DNA from: Clostridia bacterium
GTDB taxonomy: Bacteria > Bacillota_A > Clostridia > Oscillospirales > QAKW01
Direction: 5' to 3'
DNA length: 9,591 bases
Assembly: GCA_017396865.1 (NCBI GenBank)
Contig: JAFQKO010000175.1
Span: forward strand, 1-9,591
The translations under genes were made by a program, and so were the position numbers. Positions 1-6,275 of this stretch are shown piece after piece. The notes beneath the pieces are model-generated. The model was not told where the DNA came from, did not search any database, and saw only the letters and a program-made list of their open reading frames with translations. The stretch's first letter is position 1, and every line of letters starts with the position of its first letter.

Positions 1-900
1 ATCGTAGCCCAGCTCGGAAACGGCGGCGGCAACCTCGGCGAGGGTGGCGCTTTCGTCCAGCATGGCAACCGCCTCGGCCTCTGCCTCGGCGGTGGGCTCG
101 GGGGCGCAACCGTCGGCGATCTTTTCGGTGATGTTGTGGATAGCGGTGGAATCCAGATCGCTCTCGGCGCCGAGGGTATCGGCCTTGGCGCGGAAAACGT
201 CGGCCAAGGTATCGGCGGCCAGATAGTCGCCGCAAACGGCGGTCTTAATCCCGTCGGCCCCTGCCTTGATGGCTTCGATGGCGCAGGCTGCGGCCATGGA
301 GAGGGCATCGGAGGGCTGGATATAGACTTTGAGGCTGCAGGCGGCCTTGATCTCGGCGATCAGCGCTGCATAGTCCTCGGGGAAGTAGATGCCGCTGTCG
401 TCGCAGATTGTAACGGCGGTGGCACCGTTCTCCTCGGCGGTCTTGCAGCAGGCTGCGATGAAGCCTTCCTCAGCACGGGAGGCATCGCGGGCAACCAGCT
501 CTACGTCGTTGCAAAGAGCGGACGCAGCCTTGCAAAGGGCGGCGATCTTCTCCAGCATCTTAGGCGCTTTCAGATGATAGGTGTATTCCATTTGAACGGT
601 GGAGGTGGGCAGCAGGATCTGCAGGCGGGGTGCGGCAGCATCCTTCACGCAGGCCCAGGCGACCTCAAGCCCCTCAACGCTGTCGGCAGGGATGGCAACG
701 GCGGCATTCTTTAACGCACCGGCGATGGTGCGGCAAACAACGGCGTCCTCCTTTTCGTTGACCATGGCAGGCAGCTCTACGGCATTCACACCGGCTTGAT
801 CCAGCAGCTGGGCGGCGTTCAGCTTCTCGCGGAAGGAGAGGGCATTTTTCTGCTCTGCGTATGCACGCAGGGTCACGTCGGAAACAATCATCTTTTTCAT
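1..900 (-). CDS. 2-isopropylmalate synthase-like (DRE-TIM/HMGL) protein, probable pseudoenzyme, 3' end outside window
   Basis: The 300 visible codons are open to the left edge, so the C-terminus is missing. The start is ATG at 900-898, with AAAGGA about 10 nt upstream. The barrel matches the isopropylmalate/homocitrate synthase family: residues 8-12 DVTLR, then the segment around EKLNAAQLLDQAGVNAVELP (26-44), DASR (139-142), the GATAVTICDDSG strand (159-170) and AIEAIKAGADGIKTAVCG (207-224). Family residues that bind metal or catalyse are not there. The D of TLRDGEQ is A13 (TLRAYAEQ), the Glu before DA(S/T)R is R138, and HxHND reads IQPSD (194-198), so both His are lost. Arg12 of the TLR motif is kept. 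No NKPIVG linker-domain segment is visible after the barrel. The region from about 266 is Ala/Glu-rich. A leucine-type T-box precedes it. The fold family is confident. The function is unknown: possibly a regulatory or scaffold paralogue of LeuA rather than an enzyme. Confidence 0.8.
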   Translation of the reverse strand, partial: MKKMIVSDVTLRAYAEQKNALSFREKLNAAQLLDQAGVNAVELPAMVNEKEDAVVCRTIAGALKNAAVAIPADSVEGLEVAWACVKDAAAPRLQILLPTSTVQMEYTYHLKAPKMLEKIAALCKAASALCNDVELVARDASRAEEGFIAACCKTAEENGATAVTICDDSGIYFPEDYAALIAEIKAACSLKVYIQPSDALSMAAACAIEAIKAGADGIKTAVCGDYLAADTLADVFRAKADTLGAESDLDSTAIHNITEKIADGCAPEPTAEAEAEAVAMLDESATLAEVAAAVSELGYD

Positions 901-934
901 AAGTCTAATATCCTTTCGGTGAAAATACATAAAT

Positions 935-973
935 AAAAAATCCCGCAGAGAGTGAAAACACTCTTTGCGGGAT
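935..973 (-). terminator. T-box intrinsic terminator
   Basis: On the minus strand ATCCCGCAAAGAGTG (973-959) pairs with CACTCTCTGCGGGAT (954-940) with one mismatch and a TTTT loop, followed by six T (940-935). This is the regulated terminator of the T-box, 35 nt before the start codon. Confidence 0.92.
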
Positions 974-1216
974 GATCAAAACTTTTGACCACGGTACCAC
1001 CCGTCATTGCCTTCTTTATATAAGAAGACCACTCATCAGGCTCTATCAAGCCCTTGGCCTGTTACGGGACCACCCGGGATCTCATACTTAAACGGTTCCG
1101 AGATCCTGCTCCGATACGAGACAGCGCCCGCTCCGCTTACCGCCTCACACCATCCGACGGCTCTCTGAAAAGACAGGTTTGCTTACGCTTAATATCATCA
1201 TAGCATTTGCAATTTG
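935..1216 (-). promoter_or_regulatory. T-box riboswitch leader, probably leucine-specific
   Basis: Read on the minus strand, the leader holds the T-box sequence GGGTGGTACCGTGG (1002-989). Its UGGU bulge would pair with a tRNA ending in ACCA, as expected for tRNA-Leu (discriminator A). A Stem I-like region (about 1170-1075) contains GGTGTGA and then a GGAGC segment. By alignment to typical leaders, the specifier triplet is CTC at 1120-1118 (Leu), 10 nt before the end of CGGAGC. An antiterminator pairing (TGGTCAAAA with TTTTGATCA, 991-973 region) competes with the terminator that follows. Uncharged tRNA-Leu would be expected to allow read-through into the isopropylmalate synthase-like gene. The T-box class is certain. 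The codon assignment is a manual alignment. Confidence 0.9.
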
Positions 1217-1222
1217 GTAAAC

Positions 1223-1251
1223 ATTTTAACGCAATGAAAATGATTTGTCAA
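1223..1251 (-). promoter_or_regulatory. Promoter of the T-box transcript
   Basis: On the minus strand a perfect TTGACA -35 (1251-1246), a 17-bp spacer and a TAAAAT -10 (1228-1223) give a predicted start near 1216. It fires away from the AraC-type gene, whose own promoter lies just to the right. Confidence 0.85.
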
Positions 1252-1295
1252 CAGTTTTTTTAAAAAAAATTGCTTCTGCGAAAAAAATATGCTAC

Positions 1296-1301
1296 TATAA
1301 T
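1296..1301 (+). promoter_or_regulatory. Candidate -10 element for the AraC-type gene
   Basis: TATAAT lies 18 bp before the GTG start. No good -35 stands 17 bp upstream (CTTCTG). A-tracts at 1262-1269 and 1281-1287 precede it. The predicted start would fall at or inside the ribosome site, giving a near-leaderless mRNA, so the true start may be a few bases earlier or the promoter may be another one. Confidence 0.4.
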
Positions 1302-1319
1302 AAAAAAGGAGGGATCTCC

Positions 1320-2135
1320 GTGATCGCAGAAAGCATAAAAACCGTTTGTGCGGGCGGCTGCAGTATCAGGCGGACGGTGGTGCACCGTGCCGTGCCGAAC
1401 CCTAAAAAATATATCTGTATCGCAGGGCAAAGGCAGTACGACCGCTTTTTCTACGTTACCGCCGGTTGCTTTCATTTAAAGAATAAAAACGGCAGTGAGC
1501 TCGTCGCCGAGGCAGGCTCCGTCCTCTATCTGCCCACCGACGTGGAGTATGAATCCTATTGGGATGAAGAGCAGCAGGGCGGATTTCTGAGCTTTAATTT
1601 CTGTCTTATGGACGAAGAAGGCCGCCCTCTTTCCCTGGCAAAAGAGGCGGAGGCGGTGGCGAAGGATCCCAAGGGAGAATTGTATGCCCTCTTCAACGGC
1701 GCGTTGGAATGCTACGTTCATGCAGAGCGATTTGCCGAACTGCGGCTGCAGGGCTATTTTTACGACATTCTCTACGGCATTGTAAAACAGGTGGAGCGCC
1801 GCAGGCTGAAGCAGGAGGAGGACGTGGGGCGGATCTATAAGGCGCTGATCCATTTGAACGATCACTATATGAGCGAGGTCACCGCCGAGGAGCTGGCCGC
1901 CATGTGCGGGATGAGCGTGGCCACCTTCCGCCGACTTTTTAAAAAATACAAGCAAACCTCCCCCTTGAAATATAAAAATCATCTGCGGATGCTCCATGCC
2001 AGGGAGATGCTGCAAAGCGGGCTGTATACCGTTTCGGAGATATGCGAATTGGTGAACTGTACCGATCTTTCCCACTTCAACAAAATGTATCGCGCGGAAT
2101 TTGGCATTAATCCATCGGCAGACGTACCTGATTGA
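1320..2135 (+). CDS. AraC/XylS-family transcriptional regulator
   Basis: This is a 271-aa regulator. The GTG start at 1320 is chosen because AAAGGAGG ends 7 nt before it. A TTG further upstream at 1245 is in frame but has no ribosome site. Residues about 20-95 form a cupin-like sensor domain (RFFYVTAGCFHL, AGSVLYLP), which probably binds the effector. Residues about 170-268 are the two-helix-turn-helix AraC DNA-binding domain: first HTH about 187-208 (AEELAAMCGMSVATFRRLF), second HTH about 237-258, ending in the usual FGINPS. The length is normal for the family. It sits 75 bp upstream of the hydroxypyruvate-isomerase-like operon in the same direction. A 21-bp-phased direct repeat overlaps its stop codon and abuts that operon's promoter, so it probably activates the operon. 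The effector is unknown and is likely a sugar or sugar derivative. Confidence 0.93.
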   Translation: MIAESIKTVCAGGCSIRRTVVHRAVPNPKKYICIAGQRQYDRFFYVTAGCFHLKNKNGSELVAEAGSVLYLPTDVEYESYWDEEQQGGFLSFNFCLMDEEGRPLSLAKEAEAVAKDPKGELYALFNGALECYVHAERFAELRLQGYFYDILYGIVKQVERRRLKQEEDVGRIYKALIHLNDHYMSEVTAEELAAMCGMSVATFRRLFKKYKQTSPLKYKNHLRMLHAREMLQSGLYTVSEICELVNCTDLSHFNKMYRAEFGINPSADVPD

Positions 2136-2164
2136 AATTTACAAACAGAATATTGAAATTTACA
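2131..2164 (+). promoter_or_regulatory. Tandem direct repeat, candidate AraC-type operator
   Basis: The 13-mer ATTGAAATTTACA occurs twice, at 2131-2143 and 2152-2164, exactly 21 bp apart (two helical turns). The first copy contains the stop codon of the AraC-type gene. The second ends one base before the candidate -35 (2165-2170). AraC-family dimers commonly bind direct half-sites with this spacing next to the -35. Assignment to the neighbouring regulator is inference. Confidence 0.65.
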
Positions 2165-2193
2165 TAGAAAAATCACCTCTGATGCGGTATAGT
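2165..2193 (+). promoter_or_regulatory. Promoter of the isomerase/oxidoreductase operon
   Basis: A weak -35 TAGAAA (2165-2170), a 17-bp spacer and -10 TATAGT (2188-2193) predict a start near 2200, only about 10 nt before the ATG at 2210. The poor -35 beside the direct repeat suggests activator dependence. Confidence 0.6.
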
Positions 2194-2209
2194 ATAAGAG
2201 GTGATTTTT
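2168..2209 (+). terminator. Inverted repeat enclosing the promoter -10; possible terminator or ribosome-site-masking hairpin
   Basis: AAAAATCACCTCT (2168-2180) and AGAGGTGATTTTT (2197-2209) are perfect 13-base complements around a 16-nt loop that carries the -10. In transcripts coming from the AraC-type gene the hairpin would form, ending in a T-tract and covering the GAGGTG ribosome site of the next gene. In transcripts started near 2200 the 5' arm would be absent. The long loop makes it a mediocre terminator. Confidence 0.5.
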
Positions 2210-2989
2210 ATGTTATACAGTGCTTGTATCGATATGCTCTTCGGGGAGCATGACTTTTACGACCGTCCCGCCTTGGTGCGCCAAAGCGGAATCGAGGCGG
2301 CGGAATTTTGGAAGTGGAGCAATAAAGACCTGCCCGTTCTGCATCAAAAACTGCGGGAAAACCGCCTTGCGGTTTCCATCTTTAATCTGGACTCCGCCGA
2401 TGAGCGGCTTTCCTATGATCTTTCCCGCGGAATCTTAAATGCGGGCAGAGCCGAAGAATTGGTGGCGGCCTTAAAGGAGACCGCCCCCGTTTACCGTGCG
2501 CTTGATGCATCGGGCATCATCCTGCTGGTGGGAGAGAGCCTGCCCCTGCCCAAGGAGGAGCAGCTGCAAAACGTGCTGACCTGCCTGCAGGCGGCCGCCC
2601 GCGTAGCGGAGCAGGAGGAGCTGCAGCTGGTAGTGGAGGCGTTGAACGATATCGACCGTCCCAATTATTTTATGCCTCGCGCAAAAGACCTTTTCGAGTT
2701 GGTAAGGCAGGTAAACAGCCCCCGTCTGAAGGTACTCTTGGATCTTTATCACGAGCAGATGATGGAGGGAGACCTGTTCTCGGTCATTCGGGAAAATATC
2801 GATCTGATCGGGCATATCCATATTGCCGACGTCCCGGGCAGGCATCAGCCGGGTACGGGAAACGTCCCTTACGGCGATCTTTTGGCGCTTCTAAAGGAAT
2901 TAAATTATGAAGGGTATTGCGGCTTTGAATTCCGCTCTACCCTGTCCGACGCGCAAACGGCGGACTTTTTAAGGAGGTATATTCAATGA
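2210..2989 (+). CDS. Hydroxypyruvate isomerase-like sugar isomerase/epimerase (AP-endonuclease-2-type TIM barrel)
   Basis: This is a 259-aa cytosolic protein. ATG 2210 is chosen because GAGGTG (2198-2203) lies 6 nt before it. An in-frame GTG at 2201 lies inside that ribosome site. The xylose-isomerase-like TIM barrel has the metal-binding pattern of the hydroxypyruvate isomerase group: E143 (VVEALN), D178 (LLDLYH), H204 (GHIHIAD) and E240 (GFEF), plus the typical GRHQPGTGNVPYGDLL stretch (210-225). Length is standard for Hyi, which interconverts hydroxypyruvate and tartronate semialdehyde. The same fold also serves as inosose, 3-keto-sugar and tagatose/psicose isomerase, epimerase or lyase. 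The next two genes overlap end to end and encode Gfo/Idh/MocA oxidoreductases, so an oxidised sugar or polyol is a plausible substrate. The family is confident. The exact reaction is not. Confidence 0.85.
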   Translation: MLYSACIDMLFGEHDFYDRPALVRQSGIEAAEFWKWSNKDLPVLHQKLRENRLAVSIFNLDSADERLSYDLSRGILNAGRAEELVAALKETAPVYRALDASGIILLVGESLPLPKEEQLQNVLTCLQAAARVAEQEELQLVVEALNDIDRPNYFMPRAKDLFELVRQVNSPRLKVLLDLYHEQMMEGDLFSVIRENIDLIGHIHIADVPGRHQPGTGNVPYGDLLALLKELNYEGYCGFEFRSTLSDAQTADFLRRYIQ

Positions 2990-4278
2990 AGGTAAAGCTT
3001 GGTGTGGTGGGCTACGGCAGCTTCAGTAAGGATTTTGTGGAGCTGTTCCGTAAGCATCCCGACGTGCAATCGGTCTGCATTGCGGAGCTGGTGGAGGAGC
3101 GCCGCATTGCGGTGCAGGAAAAGTACCCCGATATGAAGGTGTACCCCTCCTATGAGGCGATGCTGGAGCAGGCGGATATCAACAGTGTGGCGGTGTTTAC
3201 CCAGCGCCATCTCCATGGCAAAATGGTCATCAAGGCCCTTGAAGCGGGCAAGCACGTTTACAGTGCCGTTCCCATCGGCTGTACGGTGGAGGAGGTCACC
3301 AAGATCGTAGAGATGGTCAAGGAGAAAAAGCTGGTCTACATGATGGGGGAGACCTGCTACTATTACCCCTCCGCCATCTACTGCCGCGAAAAATATCGGG
3401 AAGGGAAGTTCGGCAAGTTCGTCTATGCCGAGGCGCAGTATTACCACGACGTGCGGGAAATGTACAAGGATTATCAGCGCAGCGGCGGTGAAAAGTGGCG
3501 CCGCGTGGCGGGGATCCCTCCCATGTTCTATCCCACCCATTCCATTTCCATGGTCTTTTCCGCCATCAATGAGCACGCCACGCAGGTCTCCTGCATGGGG
3601 CTTCGGGACGATTACCCCGATGATATCTACGGCGAGGAAAAGAACGATTTCACTAACCCCTTCAGCAACGAGACCGCCATCTTTCGGATGTCCGGCGGCG
3701 GGGTGGTGCGGATCAATGAGTTCCGTCGGGTGGGCATCAATAAGCCCTCCACCTATATCACCTGCTTCTATGGGGAGGACGCCGCCTACGATTGCGTCAC
3801 CGACCGTCATTTTTATCAGACCGCGCCCTTTACCGATCGTTTCGGGGTGGAGCATCCTCAGCACGTGGAGGACGTTTCGGAGGAGCTGATGCCCATTGAA
3901 TACACCAAGCTGAAGCGGGGTGAGATTTCCGAGTTTATGGGCAAGCCCTGGGTTCCCGATCGATCCCCTGTCAGCGTGCAGGGTATCACCGGCTTTGCCC
4001 CCAATCAGGATCAGTCCCGCCTCCCCAAGGAGCTGCTGGAGGGCTACGGCAGTTATGCCCATTTCAATTCCCATCCCTTCCTGGTGGACGATTTCGTCCG
4101 CGCAGTGGTGGAAGACAAATTGCCCCCCAACAATGCATGGGAGGCGGCACGGTATATGATCCCCGGTCTCATCGCGCACGAATCGGCCCTGCAGGGGGGA
4201 AAGCTTATGGATATTCCGGATCTGGGAGAAGCGCCCGCAGAATTTGAACGTCTGGAGTATACGAGAAAATATGATTAA
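2986..4278 (+). CDS. Gfo/Idh/MocA-family oxidoreductase with a non-canonical EKP motif
   Basis: This is a 430-aa protein. Its ATG overlaps the preceding stop as ATGA (2986-2989), with AAGGAGG 7 nt upstream, which indicates translational coupling. The N-terminal Rossmann fold has VGYGSFSKDF (8-17) for NAD(P). The family's EKP triplet, which carries the nicotinamide-side Lys, reads AVP (94-96), within HVYSAVPIG. The C-terminal domain has GIPPMFYPTHS (176-186), giving H185 at the catalytic His position, but the usual D of DxGxH is not there. The protein is longer than the typical 330-380 aa, with extra sequence around 290-370. Without the Lys it may use a different catalytic mechanism, act with the second oxidoreductase, or not be a simple dehydrogenase. 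The substrate is unknown, probably the same sugar-type compound as its neighbours. Confidence 0.85.
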   Translation: MKVKLGVVGYGSFSKDFVELFRKHPDVQSVCIAELVEERRIAVQEKYPDMKVYPSYEAMLEQADINSVAVFTQRHLHGKMVIKALEAGKHVYSAVPIGCTVEEVTKIVEMVKEKKLVYMMGETCYYYPSAIYCREKYREGKFGKFVYAEAQYYHDVREMYKDYQRSGGEKWRRVAGIPPMFYPTHSISMVFSAINEHATQVSCMGLRDDYPDDIYGEEKNDFTNPFSNETAIFRMSGGGVVRINEFRRVGINKPSTYITCFYGEDAAYDCVTDRHFYQTAPFTDRFGVEHPQHVEDVSEELMPIEYTKLKRGEISEFMGKPWVPDRSPVSVQGITGFAPNQDQSRLPKELLEGYGSYAHFNSHPFLVDDFVRAVVEDKLPPNNAWEAARYMIPGLIAHESALQGGKLMDIPDLGEAPAEFERLEYTRKYD

Positions 4279-5326
4279 GGTCTGTATCATCGGTTGCGGC
4301 ATGATTGCGGGGAGCGCCCATCTCCCCGCATACCGTGCCTGTAGGGATTTCGAGGTGGCGGCAGTATTCGATATCAACGAAGATGCCGCCCGAAAAACCG
4401 CCCTTGAACACGGTGTGCCCTACGTTTATAACGATTGCGAAAAAATGCTGAAGGAACAGCGGCCCGACGTGGTTTCAGTCTGTGTCCCCAATCTTTTGCA
4501 TAAGGAGTATACCCTGCTCGCTCTGCGATACGGTGCCCACGTCCTTTGCGAAAAGCCGCTGGCGTTTACCTTGGCGGAGGCTGAGGAGCTTTTTGAGTAT
4601 GCCGCCGCCTGCGGTAAGCATCTGATGGCCTGTCAGACCCTTCGCTTTCTGCCGGAGCGGCTGGCGGCCTGTGCACTGCGGGAGCAGATGGGGGAGGTCT
4701 ACCATGCAGAGGTCTCCCGTATTCGCAGAAGAGGGATCCCCACCTGGGGTAAATTCCATCTGAAGGACTACTCCGGCGGCGGTGCGTTGCTTGATATCGG
4801 GGTTCATGCCATCGATAGCGCCCTTTGGCTGATGGGCAACCCCAAGCCCTTGCGGGTCACTGCCCGCATGAAGCAGGTGCATCTTGAGGAGACAGGCTCC
4901 GCCGAGGGGGCAGGGGATCTGAAGGGGGTCGCTCGATCAAAGAGCTTTCGCCCCGAGGAGATGGACGTGGAATCCTTTGCAAGCGGGATGGTGGACTTTG
5001 AAAACGGCGCAACCCTCGCTTTTAAGGTGGCGTGGTCCGCCAATCTGAAGGAGGAAAACAATATCGTTCTGGCAGGGGAGCATTGCGGCATCGATCTTGC
5101 GGAGAAAACCGTCCTTCACGGCATCGTGGAGGAGCCCTTGGCGGTAACTCCGAACGGCTTTTCGGAAGAACCCTTCTTCGGGCATTTCTGTCTGGTTCAA
5201 AACATGGCCGACGTCCTTCTGCGCGGCGCTGAGCCCTTTATCAAGCCCGAAGAAACCTTAAACGTCACCGCCATTTTGGAAGCGGCGTACCGTTCTGCGG
5301 AGCAGGGAAAAGAGATTCAACTATAA
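4271..5326 (+). CDS. Gfo/Idh/MocA-family NAD(P)-dependent oxidoreductase
   Basis: This is a 351-aa protein whose ATG lies 8 bp inside the end of the upstream gene. GGAG at 4254-4257 is rather far upstream, so coupling to the preceding gene is likely. It is a canonical family member: Rossmann motif IIGCGMIAGSAH (6-17), acidic D34 after the second strand, CEKPLA (93-98) with the catalytic-site Lys95, and GGGALLDIGVHAID (169-182) with D175 and H179 in the active site. The family oxidises or reduces a hydroxyl of sugars, inositols or glycosides with NAD(P). It is the last gene of the operon and ends at a strong terminator. It differs clearly from the upstream paralogue, so the two are not a recent duplication. 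The substrate is not deducible from sequence alone. Confidence 0.92.
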   Translation: MIKVCIIGCGMIAGSAHLPAYRACRDFEVAAVFDINEDAARKTALEHGVPYVYNDCEKMLKEQRPDVVSVCVPNLLHKEYTLLALRYGAHVLCEKPLAFTLAEAEELFEYAAACGKHLMACQTLRFLPERLAACALREQMGEVYHAEVSRIRRRGIPTWGKFHLKDYSGGGALLDIGVHAIDSALWLMGNPKPLRVTARMKQVHLEETGSAEGAGDLKGVARSKSFRPEEMDVESFASGMVDFENGATLAFKVAWSANLKEENNIVLAGEHCGIDLAEKTVLHGIVEEPLAVTPNGFSEEPFFGHFCLVQNMADVLLRGAEPFIKPEETLNVTAILEAAYRSAEQGKEIQL

Positions 5327-5327
5327 T

Positions 5328-5358
5328 AAAAAGAGCTGTGATTTCACAGCTCTTTTTT
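5328..5358. terminator. Bidirectional intrinsic terminator between convergent genes
   Basis: AAAAAGAGCTGTG (5328-5340) and CACAGCTCTTTTT (5345-5357) form a 13-bp hairpin with a 4-nt loop. It carries a T-run in the plus reading and a T-run from the A-tract in the minus reading. It ends the oxidoreductase operon just after its stop. It also covers the last codons and stop (5346-5344) of the amidohydrolase gene on the other strand. Confidence 0.9.
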
Positions 5359-6138
5359 GTATAAAATACGCTCCGCGTTTTTATAAGCGATCTTTTCGCG
5401 GTCGGAATCCTTGAGGGGCAGGCGCATAAAGTAGTCGGCCTCCTCCTTGGGATCCCAAAGGGGAAAGTCGGTGCCATAGAGCACCCGATCGGCACCGTAT
5501 TGATCAATATGGCGCATAAAATCCGCCTCGCTCATAAATTGGCGGGAGCTGGAAAGATCCACCCAGCAATGCTCGTTTTTTAAAAGCTCGTAGGCGGTAT
5601 CCTGCACGCCCCATCCGCCGAAATGGGCCGCCACCACCTCCAGCTTGGGAAAAAGCTCCAAAACCCGCTTTAAGCGGCGGGGATGGGAATAGTCGTAGCG
5701 GGGGTCTCCGGTGTGCATGATCATCATCAGCTTGCCTTGGATCTCTTCGTACATGGGAAAGAGCCGTTCATCGTCGATGTTGAAAAGCTGGGTATCGGGA
5801 TGGATCTTAATGCCCAGCAGCCCCGAATCTCGGATGAAGGCAACCTCCTCCATCAGATCCTCCATCTCGGCGTGCACCGTGCCGAAGCCGTGAAATTCGG
5901 GGTGGATGGCCAGCGCATCCAGAATGGTTTGGTTGATGCGGCGGGTCTGGGCGGGCTTTAAGGAAACCGGCAGGATGACGTACTCCTCAACCCCTGCCAT
6001 GCGGCCTCGCTCCAAAAGGGTATCGGCGGTGCCGTGGAGGCCGCCTTTGTCCATCTCATAGAAGTTTCGAACCGCCTGGGTCGCTTTATCGGCGATGGGG
6101 TCGGGATATATATGGGTGTGAAAGTCGATTAATCTCAT
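5344..6138 (-). CDS. Amidohydrolase-family (amidohydrolase 2) metal-dependent hydrolase or decarboxylase
   Basis: This is a 264-aa TIM-barrel protein. ATG 6138 is chosen because AAGAGGTGA lies about 7 nt upstream. The in-frame GTG at 6150 falls inside that ribosome site. All expected motifs of the family are present: HTH (H7, H9) in IDFHTHIYPD, GIKIHP (109-114) with K111, MHTG (H142), AAHFGG (H172) and YGTDFPLW with D224. These would hold one or two divalent metals. Family members hydrolyse C-N or C-O bonds or decarboxylate (aminocarboxymuconate-semialdehyde decarboxylase type). The specific substrate is not recognisable. It converges with the oxidoreductase operon and has its own strong promoter, so a shared pathway is possible but unproven. 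Confidence 0.9.
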   Translation of the reverse strand: MRLIDFHTHIYPDPIADKATQAVRNFYEMDKGGLHGTADTLLERGRMAGVEEYVILPVSLKPAQTRRINQTILDALAIHPEFHGFGTVHAEMEDLMEEVAFIRDSGLLGIKIHPDTQLFNIDDERLFPMYEEIQGKLMMIMHTGDPRYDYSHPRRLKRVLELFPKLEVVAAHFGGWGVQDTAYELLKNEHCWVDLSSSRQFMSEADFMRHIDQYGADRVLYGTDFPLWDPKEEADYFMRLPLKDSDREKIAYKNAERILYKKEL

Positions 6139-6163
6139 GTGTTTTTTCACCTCTTGTTGATTG

Positions 6164-6192
6164 AGTTTAACACGCTTTTATAAATATGTCAA
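6164..6192 (-). promoter_or_regulatory. Promoter of the amidohydrolase gene
   Basis: On the minus strand TTGACA (6192-6187), a 17-bp spacer and TAAACT (6169-6164) give a start near 6157, about 20 nt before the ATG at 6138. It lies back to back with the promoter of the CNNM gene, the two -35 boxes being 9 bp apart. Confidence 0.85.
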
Positions 6193-6201
6193 TGAAAAAC
6201 C

Positions 6202-6230
6202 TTGACAAATTCCGTTTCCTTTGCTATACT
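6202..6230 (+). promoter_or_regulatory. Strong promoter of the CNNM/CorC transcript
   Basis: TTGACA (6202-6207), a 17-bp spacer and an extended -10 TGCTATACT (-10 hexamer 6225-6230) predict a start near 6237. This leaves an unusually long leader of about 170 nt before the ATG at 6406. Confidence 0.88.
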
Positions 6231-6275
6231 TCTTTTCGAAATATTAAAACACTATGGAGGACACACACTCTTATC

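Noticed and set aside
136..714. A 192-codon plus-strand frame at the left end.
   Set aside because: It is Gly-rich translation opposite the isopropylmalate synthase-like gene, with no ribosome site. The minus frame shows real conserved motifs and a T-box leader.
1206..1223. TTGCAATTTGGTAAACA at the T-box transcript start resembles the AraC-type operator repeat.
   Set aside because: The match needs gaps and mismatches and has no second half-site at 21 bp. A/T-rich background explains it.
2983..4377. A 464-codon open frame on the minus strand opposite the first Gfo/Idh/MocA gene.
   Set aside because: It is an antisense shadow. The plus-strand frame has clear family motifs, a ribosome site and operon overlaps, while this one is His/Gly/Leu-rich low-complexity with no recognisable domain.
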